Shown here one piece after another: positions 1-9,415 of a stretch of 64,000 bases of DNA. The DNA comes from Phyllobacterium bourgognense (GTDB lineage: Bacteria > Pseudomonadota > Alphaproteobacteria > Rhizobiales > Rhizobiaceae): positions 1 through 64,000 of the forward strand of contig NZ_QPJM01000010.1 in the NCBI RefSeq assembly GCF_003337575.1, in the 5' to 3' direction. Position 1 is the stretch's first letter. Each line of letters starts with the position of its first letter. The translations under genes were made by a program, and so were the position numbers. The notes under the pieces were generated by a model that saw only the letters and a list, made by a program, of their open reading frames with translations, ran no database searches and was not told where the DNA came from.

Positions 1-387
1 GCCGTCCTTCCCCACTTTCGAACGGCTCCGGAAGCAGCTCCCCATGGAAAGGACGGGCATAGGATAGCTCAGGTTCGGGGAGCGTGGATAAGTGGGCCAC
101 GATTATTTTGGTCTGGAGGTTGATCGGGTGCCTTGAAGGCTGGTGATTTGCCGGATGGCAATGCTGCTGTGCGCCCTTCGGCAAGCTCAGGATGAGGGAG
201 TTGGGTGGGGTGCAGGGAGCTCAGATAGAAACAGCAACGTTCCTATCGCGACGCCCCCGGGTATCGTGCAACCCACCACTTCCCTCATGGTGAGCTTGTC
301 GAACCACGCACGGCAGCTTTGCCAAATCCGAGCACTTACGGTATCCGTCAGAACGTTTTACTTTATCCCCGAAACGGCATCACGCCG
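1..387. other. Intergenic stretch at window edge, no gene seen
   Basis: No convincing gene is visible in these 387 bases. Short frames that open here run antisense into the ABC exporter gene. The stretch holds a REP-like inverted repeat (listed separately). It also has a weaker dyad, with arms near 2-11 and 47-57 (CCGTCCTTCC and GGAAAGGACGG), which could belong to an element that starts outside the window. Confidence 0.5.
176..304. repeat. REP-like inverted repeat
   Basis: Two imperfect inverted arms of about 37 bases lie near 176-212 and 265-304. Both carry the core CAAGCTCA..ATGAGGGA, read in opposite directions, and enclose a roughly 50-base spacer. Cores of this kind (TTCGACAAGCTCAGGATGAGGG) are, from general knowledge, very common dispersed palindromes in alphaproteobacterial intergenic regions. 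It lies just downstream of the exporter gene and could fold into a long hairpin in its mRNA. Confidence 0.6.
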
Positions 388-2202
388 TTACTCCGCAGCG
401 CCCCTGAAGGCATCGGCGCCTGCTTCAAACTGAAGCTTGGCAAGGCTCGCATAGATGCCGTTCTTCTTGACCAAAGTCTGATGCGTGCCTTCCTCGACAA
501 TGCGTCCGTTTTCCATGACGAGAATGCGGTCGGCCCTCAGCACGGTCGCGAGCCGATGCGCGATGACCAGTGTCGTGCGGCCTTGCATCAGATGGTCGAG
601 CGCCTTCTGCACCAGCATTTCGCTTTCAGCATCGAGTGCGGACGTCGCTTCGTCGAGCAGGAGTATAGGCGCGTCGCGCAGGATGGCCCGCGCAATGGCC
701 ATGCGCTGGCGTTGGCCGCCAGACAGTGTGATGCCGCGCTCGCCAACCTGCGTATCATAACCATCGTCGAACGCTTTGATGAAGTCGTGTGCCAGTGCCG
801 CCTTGGCCGCGGCCTCTATCTCGGCGTTTGTGGCGCCAGGTCGGCCAAAGCCAATGTTCTCGCGCGCGGTCGCGGCAAAAATTGTCGTATCCTGTGGAAC
901 GATCGCGATGCGTGAACGCAAATCCGAAGGATCGACGTCGCGCAGATCGAGCCCATCGACGCGGACACTCCCCGAAACCGGATCGTAGTAGCGAAGCAAG
1001 AGTGAAAACACGGTACTCTTGCCGGCGCCGGATGGACCTACGATAGCGACCGTCTCGCCCGGCTGGATGCTGAAATCGAGACCTTTCAAGGCCGGAGCAT
1101 TCGGGCGCGACGGATAGTTGAAGCGCACGTCGTCAAAGTTCACCGAACCTATGGCCGGCTGCGGCAGAGGAACAGAATTGGCCGGCGCTTCAATTGCCGG
1201 TTTCTCTGCCAGGATTTCCATCAGTCGTTCGGCTGCACCCGACGCTTGTGACAGCTCACCCCAAACCTCGGAAAGCGCACCGAGGGCTCCCGCGGCAAAC
1301 ACGGCGTAAAGCAGAAACTGGCCAAGCGTTCCGGGCGTCATTGCACCAGAAAGAACATCACGCGAGCCAAACCAAAGCACAGCGACGACACTGGAAAAGA
1401 TCATGAAGATGGCGAAGGCGGTCAAGATTGCCCTCGCCTTAACCGACGAACGCGCCGCCGAAAACGCATCTTCGACGGAAGTGCCAAAGCGCGTTGTTGC
1501 CAGCTTCTCGTTGGTGAATGCCTGCAGCGTGCGCACCGAGACAATGGATTCGGCGGCATAGGCCGTGGCATTGGCCAGCGTATCCTGGGCGGCACGAGAG
1601 CGGCGGCGCACGGATCGCCCGAAAGCGACCAACGGAATGATGATGAGCGGAATTGCCGCGATAACAAGTCCCGACAGCTTGGCGCTCGTAATCACCATCA
1701 TTACGACTGCTCCCAACGCAAGGATGAGATTACGGAGAGCGACTGACGCCGTCGCACCGACTGCCGATTTAATCTGTGTCGTGTCTGCCGTAAGGCGCGA
1801 GACGATCTCGCCAGACTGCGTACCATCAAAGAAAGCCGGAGAAAGCCGTGTCAGATGGTTGAATACATCCCGGCGCAAGTCCGAAACGATACGCTCACCA
1901 AGTGTTATGACGAAATAGTATCGCCCGCCCGAAGCGAGTGCCAGAAGCGCTGCAAGCACCACCAGCATGCCAAAATAGTTATTGATAAAAGCACCGTTTG
2001 CGCCAGTAAAACCGTGGTCGATCATGCGCCGGACAGCCAGCGGAAGTGTCAACGTCGTTACCGCCGCCAGCACCAGGGAGACCAGCGCGCCAGCTATCAT
2101 GCCCCGATAGCGAGACATATATGGGTAGATACGCCGCAGTGGTTTCAAAGAGCGACGCTTTCTTTCCGTCTCTTGAAGGTGAGATGGATCCCTATCGGCC
2201 AT
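388..2202 (-). CDS. MsbA-like ABC exporter, fused permease-ATPase
   Basis: A 604-residue half-transporter of the MsbA/multidrug exporter type, working as an inner-membrane homodimer that moves lipids or hydrophobic compounds outward. About six membrane segments fill residues 33-325, and the ATPase domain covers about 355-595. The Walker A motif GPSGAGKST is at 389-397, followed by the LSGGQRQR signature, a Walker B motif ending LLLDEATSALD, and an H-loop in IAHRL. Length is normal for the family. The gene stands alone, divergent from rpmE. The substrate cannot be told from sequence; lipid A flippase, multidrug pump or cyclic glucan exporter are all possible, though glucan exporters are usually somewhat different in sequence. 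Confidence 0.9.
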   Translation of the reverse strand: MADRDPSHLQETERKRRSLKPLRRIYPYMSRYRGMIAGALVSLVLAAVTTLTLPLAVRRMIDHGFTGANGAFINNYFGMLVVLAALLALASGGRYYFVITLGERIVSDLRRDVFNHLTRLSPAFFDGTQSGEIVSRLTADTTQIKSAVGATASVALRNLILALGAVVMMVITSAKLSGLVIAAIPLIIIPLVAFGRSVRRRSRAAQDTLANATAYAAESIVSVRTLQAFTNEKLATTRFGTSVEDAFSAARSSVKARAILTAFAIFMIFSSVVAVLWFGSRDVLSGAMTPGTLGQFLLYAVFAAGALGALSEVWGELSQASGAAERLMEILAEKPAIEAPANSVPLPQPAIGSVNFDDVRFNYPSRPNAPALKGLDFSIQPGETVAIVGPSGAGKSTVFSLLLRYYDPVSGSVRVDGLDLRDVDPSDLRSRIAIVPQDTTIFAATARENIGFGRPGATNAEIEAAAKAALAHDFIKAFDDGYDTQVGERGITLSGGQRQRMAIARAILRDAPILLLDEATSALDAESEMLVQKALDHLMQGRTTLVIAHRLATVLRADRILVMENGRIVEEGTHQTLVKKNGIYASLAKLQFEAGADAFRGAAE

Positions 2203-2405
2203 GTCTCAGGTCTTCCTCACATCGCTTTGCGACTTTGCGGCCAGACGGCCTTGTTATTGCTTAAAGGCTGATGTATAGGCTCGCCAACAGTTTTGGAAGC
2301 CCACGCCCCTGTGACGTTTGGCTTCATCTCTACCAATCGGCTCCGACCGGAACCCCACTTAGGCAGTGGCGCTGGTTTTGTGCCCTCTAGTTTAGGACGA
2401 TACAG

Positions 2406-2627
2406 ATGCAAGCCAAGATTCATCCGGATTACCACACCATCAAGGTTGTCATGACCGACGGCACAGAATACCTGACCCGCTCCACTTGGGGCAAGGAAGG
2501 CGATACGATGAACCTCGATATCGACCCCTCCACGCATCCGGCATGGACCGGTGGTTCGCAGCAGCTGACAGACCGTGGCGGTCGCGTATCGAAGTTCAAG
2601 AGCCGTTTCGCCAATCTCGGCATATAA
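2406..2627 (+). CDS. rpmE: 50S ribosomal protein L31
   Basis: A 73-residue L31 protein of the large ribosomal subunit. It begins [22 protein letters not shown] and contains the typical [25 protein letters not shown] tail region. It has no cysteines, so it is the zinc-independent (C-minus) form. The ATG follows an A/T-rich leader in a region of about 200 bp shared with the divergent ABC exporter gene. A strong hairpin terminator lies 24 bases downstream, so it is probably monocistronic, as rpmE usually is. Confidence 0.96.
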   Translation: MQAKIHPDYHTIKVVMTDGTEYLTRSTWGKEGDTMNLDIDPSTHPAWTGGSQQLTDRGGRVSKFKSRFANLGI

Positions 2628-2650
2628 GTTTTTCCGGTACACCGGATTTT

Positions 2651-2681
2651 AAAACGGCCCCGATTATTCGGGGCCGTTTTT
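2651..2681 (+). terminator. Rho-independent terminator of rpmE
   Basis: The arms AACGGCCCCGA and TCGGGGCCGTT form a GC-rich stem with a short loop, followed by a run of Ts (2677-2681) and preceded by As. This is a textbook intrinsic terminator 24 bases after the rpmE stop codon. Confidence 0.9.
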
Positions 2682-2768
2682 GTTGTTCGCTCCCTCTCGT
2701 TTGACAAGCTACTGTTTCGTCAATAGTTTTTTCAAACGCGTATCTGCATTTACAAGGGGGAGAACTCG

Positions 2769-4190
2769 ATGACCGACGTGACTTCAGGTAGCAGCGCCGC
2801 GGGGGCGACGATTGAACCAAGTCTTCACCGGGTCATGGGCCCCTGGCTCCTGCTCCTCTTCATTGTTGGCGATATTTTGGGAACTGGCATTTATGCGCTC
2901 ACTGGCCAGGTCGCAAAACAGGTTGGTGGTGTTGTCTGGCTGCCGTTCCTGGTGGCGTTCGTCGTCGCCGTCGTCACTGCCTTCAGCTATCTCGAGCTCG
3001 TGACGAAGTATCCAAAGGCAGCCGGCGCAGCGCTTTATACGCACAAGGCCTTCGGTATCCACTTCATCACTTTCATCGTCGCCTTCACTGTCATGTGTTC
3101 GGGCATCACTTCGGCCTCAACCGCATCGCGGGCTTTCGCCGCCAACCTCTCGGGGGCGTTTCAGCTCAATCTTGAAACGGGGATTGGCATTTCGCTGGTC
3201 GCACTCGCCTTCATGGCTATCGTCGCGGCCGTGAATTTCCGTGGCGTTGGTGAGAGCGTCAAGGCCAATGTGGTTCTGACCATGGTCGAGCTTACTGGCC
3301 TTCTGATCATCATTTTCATCGGCTTGTGGGCCATTGCCGCCGGTCAGGGCGACGTCTCCCGCATCACGCAATTTGCGACATCGCCGGATACCAGCGTGTT
3401 CTGGTCCGTTATGGCCGCAACCACACTCGCCTTCTTCGCCATGGTCGGCTTCGAGGACTCGGTCAACATGGCCGAGGAATGCAAGAACCCGTCGGGAATT
3501 TTTCCAAAAGTACTGCTGGCAGGTCTCTTCATTACCGGCGCTATCTATGTGCTGGTCTCTATTTCCGCCATCACCCTCGTTACACCTGCTGATCTCGGCG
3601 AAGGCGAAACCCCCCTGCTCAAGGTCGTCCAGGCCGGGGCGCCGAATTTTCCGCTATGGATTTTCGGCTTCATCACAATGTTCGCCGTCGCCAACAGCGC
3701 CCTGATCAACATGCTGATGGCGAGCCGCCTAGTCTACGGCATGAGCCGCGAACATGTCTTGCCGCCAATCTTCGGCAAGGTGCATGCGACACGCCGCACG
3801 CCATACCTGGCGATCGCCTTCACGACATTGCTGGCGTTTGCCCTGATTCTGTTCGTGGGTGAAGTTCCGGCGCTTGGCGGCACAACAGCATTGTTGCTGC
3901 TGTTCGTTTTCACGATCGTGAACATCGCAGTTCTGGTCTTGCGAAAAGAAAGCGTCGACCACGATCATTTCCGCACTCCGACATTTTTACCGATCGTGGG
4001 CGCAATCTGCTGTGCCTTCTTCGCAGGCCCCTGGACGGGCCGCGATCCAGTGCAATACAAGATCGCAGGGATCCTTATAAGCATCGGTGTGGTGCTATGG
4101 GTTGTTACCATTCTGGTCAATCGCGCCACCGGAATAAGGCCGACTGACGCGGATATGGAAGCTCTGGGTGGTGACGGACCGGTCAACTAA
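2769..4190 (+). CDS. APC-family amino acid permease
   Basis: A 473-residue polytopic membrane protein with about twelve hydrophobic segments, of the amino acid-polyamine-organocation family. The GDILGTGIYALTG stretch near residues 35-47 is the unwound first helix that binds substrate in these carriers, and FAMVGFEDSVNMAEE near 218-232 is a second hallmark region. The ATG follows a good ribosome site (GGGGGAG, 2757-2763). A TTGACA hexamer at 2701 may be part of its promoter, but the -10 is poor. It ends at a bidirectional terminator shared with yebC. The transported substrate is unknown. Confidence 0.9.
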   Translation: MTDVTSGSSAAGATIEPSLHRVMGPWLLLLFIVGDILGTGIYALTGQVAKQVGGVVWLPFLVAFVVAVVTAFSYLELVTKYPKAAGAALYTHKAFGIHFITFIVAFTVMCSGITSASTASRAFAANLSGAFQLNLETGIGISLVALAFMAIVAAVNFRGVGESVKANVVLTMVELTGLLIIIFIGLWAIAAGQGDVSRITQFATSPDTSVFWSVMAATTLAFFAMVGFEDSVNMAEECKNPSGIFPKVLLAGLFITGAIYVLVSISAITLVTPADLGEGETPLLKVVQAGAPNFPLWIFGFITMFAVANSALINMLMASRLVYGMSREHVLPPIFGKVHATRRTPYLAIAFTTLLAFALILFVGEVPALGGTTALLLLFVFTIVNIAVLVLRKESVDHDHFRTPTFLPIVGAICCAFFAGPWTGRDPVQYKIAGILISIGVVLWVVTILVNRATGIRPTDADMEALGGDGPVN

Positions 4191-4196
4191 GTTCAA

Positions 4197-4235
4197 CAAA
4201 AACCCGCCAGGACATTCCTGGCGGGTCATTATTTT
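4197..4235. terminator. Bidirectional terminator between permease and yebC
   Basis: A perfect 11-bp stem (ACCCGCCAGGA / TCCTGGCGGGT, 4202-4226) with a 3-base loop sits between the convergent permease and yebC genes. It has an A run before it and a T-rich run after it, so it can stop transcription on either strand. Confidence 0.9.
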
Positions 4236-4244
4236 TAAATAGGA

Positions 4245-4994
4245 TCAGGCTGCGCTGAGCTTGGCCAGAACTTCGTCGCTCACTTCAAAGTTAGCATAAA
4301 CGTTCTGCACGTCGTCATCGTCGTCCAATGTCGAAATCAATCGAAGAACCGACTGCGCCTTTTCTTCATCAACCGGAGCGGTCGTCGCAGGCTTCCAGAT
4401 CGCCTTGATTGATTCCGCTTCACCAAGCGCGGCTTCCAGCGCCTTCGAAACATCGCCGATATCTTCGAAAGCGCACAGGATCACGTGGCCCTCTTCGTCG
4501 CTTGCTACATCATCGGCTCCAGCCTCGATCGCAGCTTCCATAACCTTGTCGGCGCTACCCGCCTCGGGCTTGTAGGTGATTTCGCCGACGCGATTGAACA
4601 TGAAGCCGACGGATCCGGTCTCACCCAATGCGCCCCCAGCCTTGGTGAAGGCCGCACGCACGTTGGAGGCCGTGCGGTTTCGATTGTCCGTCAATGCCTC
4701 GACGATGACAGCAACGCCGCCCGGGCCATAACCTTCATAGCGGACTTCCTCGTAGTTGTCGGCATCGCCACCGGACGCCTTCTTGATGGCGCGCTCGATA
4801 TTATCCTTTGGCATCGACTGCGCCCTGGCGTTCTGTACGGCCAGACGCAAGCGCGGGTTCATCAACGGGTCGGGCAGACCCTGCTTGGCAGCGACAGTGA
4901 TTTCGCGCCCGAGCTTGGAGAAGATTTTCGACCGAACGGCGTCTTGGCGCCCTTTGCGGTGCATGATGTTCTTGAATTGTGAATGGCCTGCCAT
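4245..4994 (-). CDS. YebC/PmpR-family transcription/translation factor
   Basis: A 249-residue YebC-family protein, starting [23 protein letters not shown], the conserved family opening. The family has been described both as DNA-binding regulators and as factors that relieve ribosome stalling; which applies here cannot be read from sequence. The region [21 protein letters not shown] near residues 88-108 and the acidic [16 protein letters not shown] near the C terminus are typical. Length matches the family. In many alphaproteobacteria yebC sits next to ruvC; here its neighbours are DUF1284 and bioY on the same strand. Confidence 0.95.
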   Translation of the reverse strand: MAGHSQFKNIMHRKGRQDAVRSKIFSKLGREITVAAKQGLPDPLMNPRLRLAVQNARAQSMPKDNIERAIKKASGGDADNYEEVRYEGYGPGGVAVIVEALTDNRNRTASNVRAAFTKAGGALGETGSVGFMFNRVGEITYKPEAGSADKVMEAAIEAGADDVASDEEGHVILCAFEDIGDVSKALEAALGEAESIKAIWKPATTAPVDEEKAQSVLRLISTLDDDDDVQNVYANFEVSDEVLAKLSAA

Positions 4995-5141
4995 GGCACC
5001 CCTGCGTGCTTGTCTGCGGTTGTTGATGTTTCACTTCAGGGCCCAGCAATGAGCGGGCTGCACCGAGCGGAAACATGCTTCTGGAATGGCGCCCTTATAG
5101 GTAAAAAGCGGCGCCTCGTCCAGCACCAGTCGCTTCGCCGT

Positions 5142-5567
5142 TTACTCAAACGTTAGTTTGGTGCCTTGGTAGTCGGCTTTCGATATGGCGGAGCAAAGCT
5201 CAAACCACTCGCAACCGATACAAGCGCGCCGGGTTTGGCCCTTCGCGAAGGCGTCGCGGAATTTTCCGACTCTCACAGCTTCAAGATTTATAGTATCGCC
5301 GACCTGAAGTGGCCTGCCAAGCAGATCAGCAACGCCATGCATAGCTTCCGTATCGCGCTCAACAACGCTGTCGCGCAAGCAATGCGGTTCGGTCGTCGCG
5401 AGAAGGGGCTCGCAAATATCGTCCGGCCCTTCCTTGATCAGGATATCCTCGCCGACCACCAACCTCGCAATGACCTTGTCATAGTTGGTGGTAAAGGCAG
5501 GACTATAGCCTTTGCCGACATAGGTCAGCATGCAGAGCAGATGGTGCGCGCGAAGCTTGACCGTCAA
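5142..5567 (-). CDS. DUF1284 domain protein, overlaps bioY
   Basis: About 141 residues if it starts at the TTG of LTVKLRAHHLLCMLTYVGKGYS. That TTG overlaps the TGA of bioY (bases 5564-5567), suggesting translational coupling. The opening RAHHLLC and the cysteine cluster CIGCEWFELC near the C terminus match DUF1284, a family of unknown function whose Cys residues may bind metal or an Fe-S cluster. The frame stays open upstream inside bioY, so a longer start is possible but would be antisense-free overlap of about 150 bases, which is unlikely. Confidence 0.75.
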   Translation of the reverse strand: MTVKLRAHHLLCMLTYVGKGYSPAFTTNYDKVIARLVVGEDILIKEGPDDICEPLLATTEPHCLRDSVVERDTEAMHGVADLLGRPLQVGDTINLEAVRVGKFRDAFAKGQTRRACIGCEWFELCSAISKADYQGTKLTFE

Positions 5568-6139
5568 GAGAGGCGGATACCTGAGCGGCGGAACATTTCG
5601 ATCGTTGCGGCAGCCAGCGCCGATTTGAGGACGCCGCCGATGATGAATGGGGCGACACCGAAAATCCATGCCTTTTCGAGGCCGATCATGTTTGCCAGCC
5701 ACGACCCACCGAGCACGAGGCATAGCGCATTGCCGAGAAGCATGACACCGAAAGCCGCGAATGGATTGCGCGTCAGCCCACGTTCCGCGAGAAAACCAAC
5801 GAATACCGCAACAACAGGAAAGGAAAACAGATATCCAGCCGTTGGACCTGCAAAGGCAATCTGGCCCGGCGTGCCGTCAGCCAAAACAGGCAATCCGACG
5901 AAAGATTGGAGAAGCCATGCGATGACAGTAATGCCTCCAAGCCGCCAGCCGTAAAGTGCCCCGACCATCGTTACGGCAAAGGTCTGCATGGTGACTGGCA
6001 CCGGAATCATCGGGACCGAAATCCACGAACTGACTGCGAGGAGCGCTGTGCCGATCAGAACGGCGATTGCCTTGTACAGAAGCGAACGGTTGGCAAGTTT
6101 GAGCGGAACGAAAGCCTCGGCAAAAGTGGTCTGGGTCAT
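5564..6139 (-). CDS. bioY: Biotin ECF transporter S component BioY
   Basis: A 191-residue integral membrane protein of the BioY family, the biotin-binding S component of energy-coupling-factor transporters. Six hydrophobic segments are visible. The stretch MIPVPVTMQTFAVTMVGALYG near residues 43-63 and the LPVLADGTPGQIAFAGPTAGYLFSFP stretch near 82-107 are family hallmarks. I chose the ATG at 6139 because GGAGG lies 9-13 bases upstream. No bioM or bioN gene is nearby, so it may act alone or with a distant ECF module, as reported for solitary BioY in some bacteria. DUF1284 is coupled downstream. Confidence 0.92.
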   Translation of the reverse strand: MTQTTFAEAFVPLKLANRSLLYKAIAVLIGTALLAVSSWISVPMIPVPVTMQTFAVTMVGALYGWRLGGITVIAWLLQSFVGLPVLADGTPGQIAFAGPTAGYLFSFPVVAVFVGFLAERGLTRNPFAAFGVMLLGNALCLVLGGSWLANMIGLEKAWIFGVAPFIIGGVLKSALAAATIEMFRRSGIRLS

Positions 6140-6183
6140 TGAGTGCAAATCCTCCAATAGGTGTTAATGTACTTGTATCATAA

Positions 6184-6927
6184 TCAGTGCTGCTTTTTCC
6201 TGCGGCGCGCCAGCATGTTGAGTGCCTCGACAAGGGCAGAAAAGCCCATCGCCGCATAGATGTAGCCTTTGGGAACATGGTAGCCAAACCCATCGGCAAT
6301 CAGCGTCATACCAATCATCAAAAGGAAGCCGAGCGCAAGCATGACTATAGTAGGGTTGTTGGCGATGAACTTCGACAATGGCTCGGCCGCAAGCAACATG
6401 ACGGTCACGGCGGCAAGCACGGCAATAACCATGATGGCGATTTCGTCTGTCATGCCGACGGCGGTGATGATGGAATCTACGGAAAACACAAGATCGAGCA
6501 CGAGTATCTGCGCGATTGCTGCACCCATCGTAAGCGTAACCGTCTTGCCGATGACATCTTCCTTGGCATCCTCATGATCGACCGTGTGATGGATTTCCTT
6601 CGTGGCCTTCCACACCAGAAACAAGCCACCGGCGATCAGGATAAGGTCGCGCCATGAAAACCCATGACCGAAGGCTTCGAAGATCGGTTCTGTCAGCTGC
6701 ACGATGATCGAGATTGTAAATAGCAAAACCAGCCGCAGGATCAGCGCTGCGCTGATACCAAGCCGGCGGGCACGCGCCTGCTGTTCCTTCGGCAGCTTGT
6801 TGGTGAGTATCGAAATGAAGATAAGATTGTCGATGCCGAGCACCACTTCCATCACGACAAGCGTAACGAGGGCGATAAGGCCTGACGGCGTGTAGATGAA
6901 ATCGAAATAGGAGAGTAGCGCTTCCAT
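6184..6927 (-). CDS. TerC-family integral membrane protein
   Basis: A 247-residue membrane protein of the TerC/Alx family, linked in other bacteria to tellurite resistance and to metal (notably Mn2+) export coupled to protein secretion. The two half-repeats carry the acidic motifs [13 protein letters not shown] (near 27-39) and [14 protein letters not shown] (near 145-158), whose Asp/Glu residues in the membrane probably contact metal. It has about seven helices. It sits between the ymdB-like gene and bioY on the same strand, with 44 bases to bioY. The leader shows no recognisable manganese riboswitch. Confidence 0.9.
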   Translation of the reverse strand: MEALLSYFDFIYTPSGLIALVTLVVMEVVLGIDNLIFISILTNKLPKEQQARARRLGISAALILRLVLLFTISIIVQLTEPIFEAFGHGFSWRDLILIAGGLFLVWKATKEIHHTVDHEDAKEDVIGKTVTLTMGAAIAQILVLDLVFSVDSIITAVGMTDEIAIMVIAVLAAVTVMLLAAEPLSKFIANNPTIVMLALGFLLMIGMTLIADGFGYHVPKGYIYAAMGFSALVEALNMLARRRKKQH

Positions 6928-7008
6928 GGGGGTCGTTCCTGAGGTTAGTGGCCCGGATGGTGTAGAGGTGCGTGCTTCGACTTAGGTGAGCGCCCTTCTT
7001 CGGTCAAC

Positions 7009-7833
7009 TCATTTCCAGAATGATGGAATGGTTTCTTCAAGTCGCGGTCCAAGACGCAGTGGAGCGATCTTTTCGGCGAGGCCCGTGCGGTCGGAAATTT
7101 CAACCCCGACCCCGCAGATTGTCGCTTTGCCGCTGGCGGCCTCAAACCGGCCTTTCGGCACTTTCGAAAGAAACCGGTTAAGCGGTTCTTCCTTGTCCAT
7201 CCCGAGCGAGGAATCATAGTCGCCGCACATGCCCGCATCGGACATATAGGCGGTTCCACCATTCAGGATCTGCGCATCTGCCGTCGGCACGTGCGTATGG
7301 GTGCCGACGACGAAACTGGCACGGCCGTCTACAAAGTGGCCGAAGCACTGTTTCTCGCTCGTCGCCTCTGCGTGAAAATCAAAGACCACCGCATCCGCCT
7401 GTTCACCGAGCGGACATGCTGCCAGGATTTCTTCGGCTATCGTGAAGGGATCATGCAAATCCGGATGCATAAAAACGCGGCCCATGATGTTGGAAACGAG
7501 AACTCGGGCGCCATTTTTGGCAAGGAATATGCCCGAACCTTTTCCCGCCGTCCCCAACGGGAAGTTGGCAGGCCGAAGGAAGCGCTGTTCGCGCGCGGCG
7601 AAGACCAACGCCTCGCGCTGATCCCAAACATGGTTGCCCGTGGTGACGACATCGGCACCGGCGTTGATCGTATCGTGGAATATTTCTTCGGTAATGCCAA
7701 AGCCGCCGGCCGCATTTTCACCGTTAACGATTGTAAAGTCGAGTTTCAGATCGGAGATAAGGCCCGGTAATTGTTCATAAACGGCGGTCCGGCCCGAGCG
7801 GCCTACCATATCACCAAGAAAAAGTAATCTCAC
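7009..7833 (-). CDS. YmdB/TIGR00282 family metallophosphoesterase
   Basis: About 274 residues, a calcineurin-like phosphodiesterase of the YmdB/DR1281 family, which in Bacillus acts on cyclic nucleotides and RNA metabolism. The metal-binding motifs are visible: FLGDMVGRSGR at the start, FTIVNGENAAGG, VTTGNHVWDQRE, DFHAEATSEK and VVGTHTHVPTADA. I prefer the GTG at 7833 (VRLLFLGD) with AGGA seven bases upstream over an ATG at 7875, because family members begin with M-R-x-L-F-x-G-D. It follows the folate cyclo-ligase gene on the same strand, a pairing common in Hyphomicrobiales. Confidence 0.9.
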   Translation of the reverse strand: MRLLFLGDMVGRSGRTAVYEQLPGLISDLKLDFTIVNGENAAGGFGITEEIFHDTINAGADVVTTGNHVWDQREALVFAAREQRFLRPANFPLGTAGKGSGIFLAKNGARVLVSNIMGRVFMHPDLHDPFTIAEEILAACPLGEQADAVVFDFHAEATSEKQCFGHFVDGRASFVVGTHTHVPTADAQILNGGTAYMSDAGMCGDYDSSLGMDKEEPLNRFLSKVPKGRFEAASGKATICGVGVEISDRTGLAEKIAPLRLGPRLEETIPSFWK

Positions 7834-7898
7834 GCGCACATCCTGAGTGAGAGCGCCCGTTCCTTCGGGGCTCATGATTATTAATTGGCTTTATCGAT

Positions 7899-8486
7899 CT
7901 AGCCAAAGCTACGCAACCCGCTTTCCGTCAGGACGGCCTCCAGCGGCACGTCATGCGGTTCGTCAGGCACGATTTCTACTTGCTGACAGTCAAAAGCCAC
8001 GCCGATCAACCGGGGATTGACGCCAATCTCCTTCAGTCGCGCGATTGCACGGTCATAGTAGCCTGCACCATAGCCGATACGATGACCGCGCTCATCGAAA
8101 GCGGCAAGAGGGACCAGCATGAACGAAGGATCGAGAACTGCCGCATCCTCGGGCGGTCCAGCCGTGCCGAAACCCGTGGCAACCATCGGCGCACCGCGCA
8201 CAAGTTCGCGAAAAAGAATCGTCCGCTTGTCGATGATGACCGGAAGACATAGCCGCGCACCTTTTTCACGCATATGGAAAAGCAGAGGGCGCAAATCCAC
8301 TTCCGACCGGATCGGCCAGAAACCCGAGACATTGGTTCCTGGATCTACAACAAGGGACGCGACGCCAGCGTCGGCGATCCGCATTGATGCTTCAATCCGA
8401 TACTCCGCAGAAAGCGCGTCGCGGCGGGCCAGAGCTGCGAGCCTCAAATTCTTCTTCAGGTCCTTGATGGTGGATAGGTGCTGCAA
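7899..8486 (-). CDS. 5-formyltetrahydrofolate cyclo-ligase
   Basis: About 195 residues. It converts 5-formyl-THF to 5,10-methenyl-THF using ATP, salvaging a folate storage form in the cytoplasm. Hallmarks are the N-terminal ARRDALS, the LCLPVI region and the C-terminal GYGAGYYDRAIARL. No ATG lies in frame near the expected start; the TTG at 8486 gives a normal family length but has no strong ribosome site, so the start is uncertain, and the frame is open to 8561. The 6S RNA gene directly upstream on the same strand reproduces the ssrS-ygfA arrangement seen across Proteobacteria, so the two may be co-transcribed. Confidence 0.9.
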   Translation of the reverse strand: MQHLSTIKDLKKNLRLAALARRDALSAEYRIEASMRIADAGVASLVVDPGTNVSGFWPIRSEVDLRPLLFHMREKGARLCLPVIIDKRTILFRELVRGAPMVATGFGTAGPPEDAAVLDPSFMLVPLAAFDERGHRIGYGAGYYDRAIARLKEIGVNPRLIGVAFDCQQVEIVPDEPHDVPLEAVLTESGLRSFG

Positions 8487-8539
8487 GCGGGTGACTTCAT
8501 GAGGCGCTGGAAGCTGGACTCCAGCTCGGGATGAGCACA

Positions 8540-8690
8540 AAATTAAAAGCGGCGTCCACACAACCGATGGAGAAGTCGATCCCGGGAACCTACAAAGTAG
8601 GTGGGTGCCGTGTGAAGAAGCCCACGGGCCTCCTCAGGGACAGCTCCCTAAGGGATCATTAAGGCCCCGGGGAATATGTCTCTCCTGTCG
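8540..8690 (-). ncRNA. ssrS: 6S RNA
   Basis: Read on the minus strand, the region contains GGGAGCTGTCCCTGA, then CACACGGCACCCACCTAC and GTAGGTTCCCGGGATCGA, a signature I recognise from alphaproteobacterial 6S RNAs. A closing stem forms between GGAGA..CCCCGGG near the 5' side (8667-8685) and TTCCCGGG..TCTCC near the 3' side (8569-8590). 6S RNA binds the housekeeping RNA polymerase holoenzyme and dampens transcription in stationary phase. Ends are approximate; a GC-rich segment followed by TTTTAATTTT at about 8540 could be the 3' end. Its position upstream of the folate cyclo-ligase gene supports the call. Confidence 0.88.
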
Positions 8691-8827
8691 AGAAGCGCAG
8701 AACGCCATCCCAAATATAGGATGGATGGTTGGATTGCACCAGTAGGGTTGTCGGCTAATTTCAACCTCTTGCGCTCATTAAATCGCAACCCTAATCTCGC
8801 GCCTGGCAGATCAGGAGACAAACATAA

Positions 8828-9274
8828 ATGAGCGTTCAAATCCGCCCCTTGCAAAAATCCGACGAGGCCCAGTGGCGTCGGCTTTGGACTGCCTATCTCA
8901 CCTTTTATGAGACCACAGTGCCTGAAAATGTCTACCAAACGACATTCGCGAGGCTGACTTCCGGTGCTGACCATGAGTATCGCGGCTTCATCGCCGAGTT
9001 TGAAGGCAAATCTGTCGGGCTCACGCATTACCTGTTTCATCGGCACAACTGGAGCATAGAGGATGTTTGCTATCTTCAGGATCTTTATGCCGACCCCGAC
9101 GTGCGCGGCAAGGGTATCGGTCGCGCGTTGATCGAAGCCGTCCATGCCGAGGCCACCAAGGCTGGCGCCCACTCGGTCTATTGGACGACCAATCAGGACA
9201 ACAAGACGGCACGCCAACTCTACGACAGGATCGCGAAAGTAACGCCTTTCATCAAGTATGTGAAAATGGTTTGA
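8828..9274 (+). CDS. GNAT-family N-acetyltransferase
   Basis: A 148-residue acetyltransferase of the GNAT fold, moving acetyl from acetyl-CoA to an amine. The acetyl-CoA binding loop is VRGKGIGRALIEAVHAEA (near residues 93-110), preceded by the beta4 strand LQDLYADPD, and followed by WTTNQDNKTARQLYDRI, typical of motif B. Substrate unknown. The RBS is AGGAGACAAACATAA upstream of the ATG. It stands alone, divergent from 6S RNA and upstream of the ku gene. Confidence 0.88.
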   Translation: MSVQIRPLQKSDEAQWRRLWTAYLTFYETTVPENVYQTTFARLTSGADHEYRGFIAEFEGKSVGLTHYLFHRHNWSIEDVCYLQDLYADPDVRGKGIGRALIEAVHAEATKAGAHSVYWTTNQDNKTARQLYDRIAKVTPFIKYVKMV

Positions 9275-9415
9275 GCCTCCGGCGCGGTCTAATCATACGG
9301 CCCGCCGTTGTTTGCCAACCCTGCTATTTCCCGTTCAAGTTGTATTCTTCTGCCAAGATTGTTACCGTCCCGTCCATTCATCAAGCCGTCGAACATACGG
9401 ACCAACAAGGGTTTC

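Noticed and set aside
6140-6200. Possible BioR (TTATMKATAA) operator upstream of bioY
   Set aside because: Only an imperfect ATTATGATA half resembles the site; no palindrome was present, so regulation by biotin could not be supported.
6928-7008. Possible manganese (yybP-ykoY) riboswitch ahead of terC
   Set aside because: The leader is only about 80 bases and I could not find the conserved loops of this riboswitch.
8648-9217. Long minus-strand open frame opposite the GNAT gene
   Set aside because: Composition and the recognised GNAT domain on the plus strand show this is a shadow frame, and its 3' end runs into 6S RNA.
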